The position numbers and the translations under genes are program-made. From contig DGTA01000133.1 of the NCBI GenBank assembly GCA_002394165.1, positions 1 through 52,609 on the forward strand: a stretch of DNA of 52,609 nucleotides, written 5' to 3'. Of the stretch, positions 50,268 to 52,609 are shown in pieces; the stretch's first letter is position 1; each line of letters opens with the position of its first letter. The notes beneath the pieces were generated by a model. It was not told where the DNA came from. It ran no database searches and worked only from the letters and a program-made list of their open reading frames with translations. Origin of the DNA: Lachnospiraceae bacterium UBA4348. GTDB lineage: Bacteria > Bacillota > Clostridia > Lachnospirales > Lachnospiraceae.

Positions 50268-51500
50268 TTATAAGACCTCCTGATAACTGTCAAGCCTGCT
50301 CACCGTTTTGATCTCCAGGGAAATATTCCGCGAGATTCCTCCGATGAACATCAGACTCATCGGGATCATGGTCATTTCCTGCGGCAGTCCCCAGATGATT
50401 CTGAGCAGCATAGGCAGAGCGATCAGCCCTCCAAGTACGATACAGCTGAACACAGTAAGGCGCAAAACCACTGTTTTAAAATAATCCTGCGTCTCCCTGC
50501 CCGGCCTCAGGCCGATAATACAGTCACCGCTTTTCTGCATCTCCTCAGCCAGATCGGATGGACTCAGTTCCACCATTGCCAGCGCCAGTGCCAGTAAAAA
50601 GTACAAAATCAGGTAAAGTGCCAGCCCCGTAAAATGATCCAGCTGAACGCCCTCTGCAAGCAAAACCAAAAAGCGTCTGCCCGGGAACAGGCTAATAAGT
50701 ATATTAAACAGATAAAACGGAATTATATAAAAGGCCATCACGTACATCATCGGCTGCATTCCTACAGGATTCAGCTTAAATGCCATATAATTATCTTCGG
50801 ACATTTCATTGTAGATCATGACCTTTTGTACGGGAATCCGGAACTCTGCTTTTTCAAACAGCATCAGCATGATCATCGAAATCAGGCCGATCAGGACCAG
50901 TACGGCGATCTGACAAATATCTTTCCGGCTCCCGTATACCCCGCTCTCAAAACCGCTCCATATTTTTAAGACGTTGCGGATGATATTCTTCATGATATTT
51001 ACAATGATGATCAACGACATCCCGCCAATTCCGTCTCCGGTATTCACTTCAGTCAGCCATATGATACCAAAAACTCCCGCAATAAGAACGAGCATGGCAA
51101 ACAGTCTCGACACGACCGCACTGCCAAGCAAAAACTGAGTATACTCAAACTCTGCTGTCCTAAGAAATGCCATTACCATGCAGATGAACAGGGTAAGGAT
51201 CTTCGCTTGTTTTTTAGGGGATATTACAGAAATGCGTTTCTTATCCGACTTGCCGAGATTCTTCAGCATAAGCAGAATAGATGCCATCATATAGGGCATA
51301 ATACCCAGCGAAAAAACGGAAACAGCCTGCCTGCTGCCATTGATCGCCTGAAGCATCTGAACAAAAGTCTGATTTACAAGAGGCTCCGCCTCATCGACCC
51401 GGACATAAGGCACCATAATGTTCTGTCCGATGATATATACAATGACAACAACAAATGCCACTGCCAGTTTTTTTATCAGTCGTCTGTTTCGCTTAAACAA
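50268..51500 (-). CDS. secY2: Accessory Sec channel SecY2
   Basis: The 410-residue protein has ten membrane segments. It is shorter and more divergent than housekeeping SecY, but keeps the SecY plan: FVQMLQAINGSRQAVSVFSL, GDGIGGMSLIIIVNIMKN, LNPVGMQPMMYVMAFYIIPF and ELSPSDLAEEMQKSGDCIIG. It forms the dedicated membrane pore for the serine-rich adhesin. TTG 51500 is the start, with AGGAG 7 nt upstream. First gene of the accessory run, 204 nt after the adhesin stop. Confidence 0.9.
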   Translation of the reverse strand: MFKRNRRLIKKLAVAFVVVIVYIIGQNIMVPYVRVDEAEPLVNQTFVQMLQAINGSRQAVSVFSLGIMPYMMASILLMLKNLGKSDKKRISVISPKKQAKILTLFICMVMAFLRTAEFEYTQFLLGSAVVSRLFAMLVLIAGVFGIIWLTEVNTGDGIGGMSLIIIVNIMKNIIRNVLKIWSGFESGVYGSRKDICQIAVLVLIGLISMIMLMLFEKAEFRIPVQKVMIYNEMSEDNYMAFKLNPVGMQPMMYVMAFYIIPFYLFNILISLFPGRRFLVLLAEGVQLDHFTGLALYLILYFLLALALAMVELSPSDLAEEMQKSGDCIIGLRPGRETQDYFKTVVLRLTVFSCIVLGGLIALPMLLRIIWGLPQEMTMIPMSLMFIGGISRNISLEIKTVSRLDSYQEVL

Positions 51501-51577
51501 TTTGTATCTCCTGTCGGGAGCCTCCTGCTGTTGACATCATTATGTTCGTACCTGCAAAAGACATCTCTGTAAAGAGC

Positions 51578-51630
51578 ATACAGCCATATATGGATGACAT
51601 CATGGATTCCGTCACCATATACAGCTGTAT
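51578..51630 (-). terminator. Hairpin between the serine-rich adhesin and secY2
   Basis: ATACAGC pairs with GCTGTAT and ATATGG with CCATAT. A U-tract is poor, so it may reduce, not stop, transcription into secY2. The rest of the 204-nt gap shows no gene. Confidence 0.35.
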
Positions 51631-51704
51631 CACTGCTTAACTTTGTACTTATATTCAGGCTATACTATTTCGTCGATGTCTTCAGAAGCATACGGTCTAT
51701 TATC

Positions 51705-52609
51705 TTATTCGTTGACTTCTTCAGAGTCATCATTTTTCTTTTTACGAGCAACCGCCGCCATTACAGCCGCTGCACCGGCCATTTCCGCCAGATACAATCC
51801 GATCGGCGTATTGTCTCCGGTGTTTACCGCATTGCCATTCTCAGACTTAGACGGATTGGATTTACCTTTCGACCTGCTCAGGCTCTCACTCGTGCTTGTC
51901 GAAATGCTGGCGCTTATGCTCTCGCTCGTGCTTACCGAAATGCTGGTGCTTATGCTGTCACTCGTGCTTGTGCTGGCAGATGTGCTCGTACTCTCGCTGG
52001 AGCTCTCTGACTTACTGTCACTCGTTGAAGTACTTGTCGAAGCACTCTCAGAGGTGCTCTCGCTGTCCTTCTTACTTTCACTCTCGGAAACCGAGGCGCT
52101 CTCGGACTCAGATACAGAAGCACTTTCGCTTGTGCTCGCGCTCTCGGAAGCTGAGATACTCTCAGATTCACTTACGCTTAAGCTTTTACTCTCGCTCTCA
52201 CTCTCGGAGACTGATTTACTATCGGACTCACTGGCACTTGTGCTCTCACTCTCGGATGCACTTACGCTATTACTTTCACTTTCGGAAACCGATGCGCTCT
52301 CTGACTCACTTTCGCTCGTGCTCTCGCTCTCGGAAACCGACGTACTCTCAGACTCGCTTACGCTCGTGCTCTCGCTCTCGGAAACTGACGTACTCTCAGA
52401 CTCACTGACGCTTGTACTCTCACTCTCGGAAACGGAAGTACTCTCGGATTCGCTTACGCTCGTGCTCTCACTCTCAGAGACTGAAGTGCTCTCGGACTCG
52501 CTTACACTCGTACTCTCGCTCTCAGAGACTGAGGTGCTCTCGGATTCACTTACGCTGGTGCTCTCACTCTCTGATACTGAGGTGCTCTCGGACTCGCTTA
52601 CGCTGGTGC
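51705..52609 (-). CDS. Serine-rich repeat adhesin, C-terminal part (cut by window edge)
   Basis: The frame ends at a TAA (51705-51707) and is open to the right edge, so only the C-terminal 300 residues are seen. About 240 residues are Ser-rich repeats of the form STSVSESESTSVSESES, the usual substrate of GtfA-type O-glycosylation. The tail SKSENGNAVNTGDNTPIGL, a weakly hydrophobic stretch (AEMAGAAAVMAAVA) and RKKKNDDSEEVNE form a wall-sorting signal of the TGD type without a canonical LPXTG. Its position before secY2 marks it as the export substrate of the accessory Sec system. Confidence 0.9.
   Translation of the reverse strand, partial: TSVSESESTSVSESESTSVSESESTSVSESESTSVSESESTSVSESESTSVSESESTSVSESESTSVSESESTSVSESESTSVSESESTSVSESESTSESESESASVSESESNSVSASESESTSASESDSKSVSESESESKSLSVSESESISASESASTSESASVSESESASVSESESKKDSESTSESASTSTSTSDSKSESSSESTSTSASTSTSDSISTSISVSTSESISASISTSTSESLSRSKGKSNPSKSENGNAVNTGDNTPIGLYLAEMAGAAAVMAAVARKKKNDDSEEVNE
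51880..52609. repeat. Serine-rich coding repeat array
   Basis: Units of 36-54 nt made from complements of gtgctctcgctctcggaaac run to the edge and probably continue outside the window. Confidence 0.85.

Noticed and set aside
51880..52609. Short regular repeats as a CRISPR or satellite
   Set aside because: They are in frame and encode the Ser-rich adhesin repeats.

Overview
The window looks like a chromosomal segment of a Bacillota bacterium of the Clostridia, most likely Lachnospiraceae-like. This is inferred from Gram-positive style ribosome binding sites (AGGAGG type), a two-subunit transketolase, cell-wall-anchored surface proteins with TGD-type sorting tails, and an accessory Sec locus. 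Base composition is moderately GC-rich. Nearly all genes are on the minus strand; the plus-strand exceptions are a REP-type transposase, a TrpF-like/PfkB pair and an M23 peptidase. I saw no rRNA or tRNA genes and no CRISPR array, prophage or complete insertion sequence.

Layout. 1-7.2 kb: N-terminal part of a secreted protein, split transketolase, ferredoxin-type aldo/keto reductase, MATE exporter, metallophosphoesterase, and a truncated RpiR-type SIS protein. 7.4-14.8 kb: secreted wall-repeat protein, an amino-sugar cluster (glmM, nagB, left-handed beta-helix acyltransferase), a second MATE exporter, a Y1 REP-associated transposase and an MGMT-like protein. 14.8-18.0 kb: GH42 beta-galactosidase, HAD phosphatase and a small HD hydrolase. 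18.1-25.2 kb: a surface-polysaccharide-like operon (polyprenyl-phosphate sugar transferase, GT2, a secreted 5'-nucleotidase, a large GT-C-like membrane protein). 25.3-26.9 kb: divergent TrpF-paralog/PfkB kinase pair. 27-33.3 kb: two unrecognised proteins, a transmembrane Ser/Thr kinase, and an M23 peptidase. 33.5-39.5 kb: a giant Cna-B adhesin and a small helical protein. 39.9-42.4 kb: two alpha/beta hydrolases and an HD protein. 42.5-52.6 kb: accessory Sec system (secY2-asp1-asp2-asp3-secA2-gtfA) next to a serine-rich repeat adhesin that runs off the right edge. This last block is a dedicated glycosylation and export line for one adhesin; no gtfB is seen.

Two families of dispersed palindromes lie between the genes. 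Family R1 (core GGGTCTGACCCTTTTCG) occurs at nine loci. Family R2 (core GGACTGTCCCCTGTCA and its partner half) occurs at seven or so. R2 copies also bracket two related elements of about 190 nt (3895-4088 and 39652-39845). Their nested stems differ in sequence but keep pairing through compensatory changes, and each has a GUAA-capped hairpin. This covarying compound element is the least explained structure in the window and the best candidate for something undescribed.
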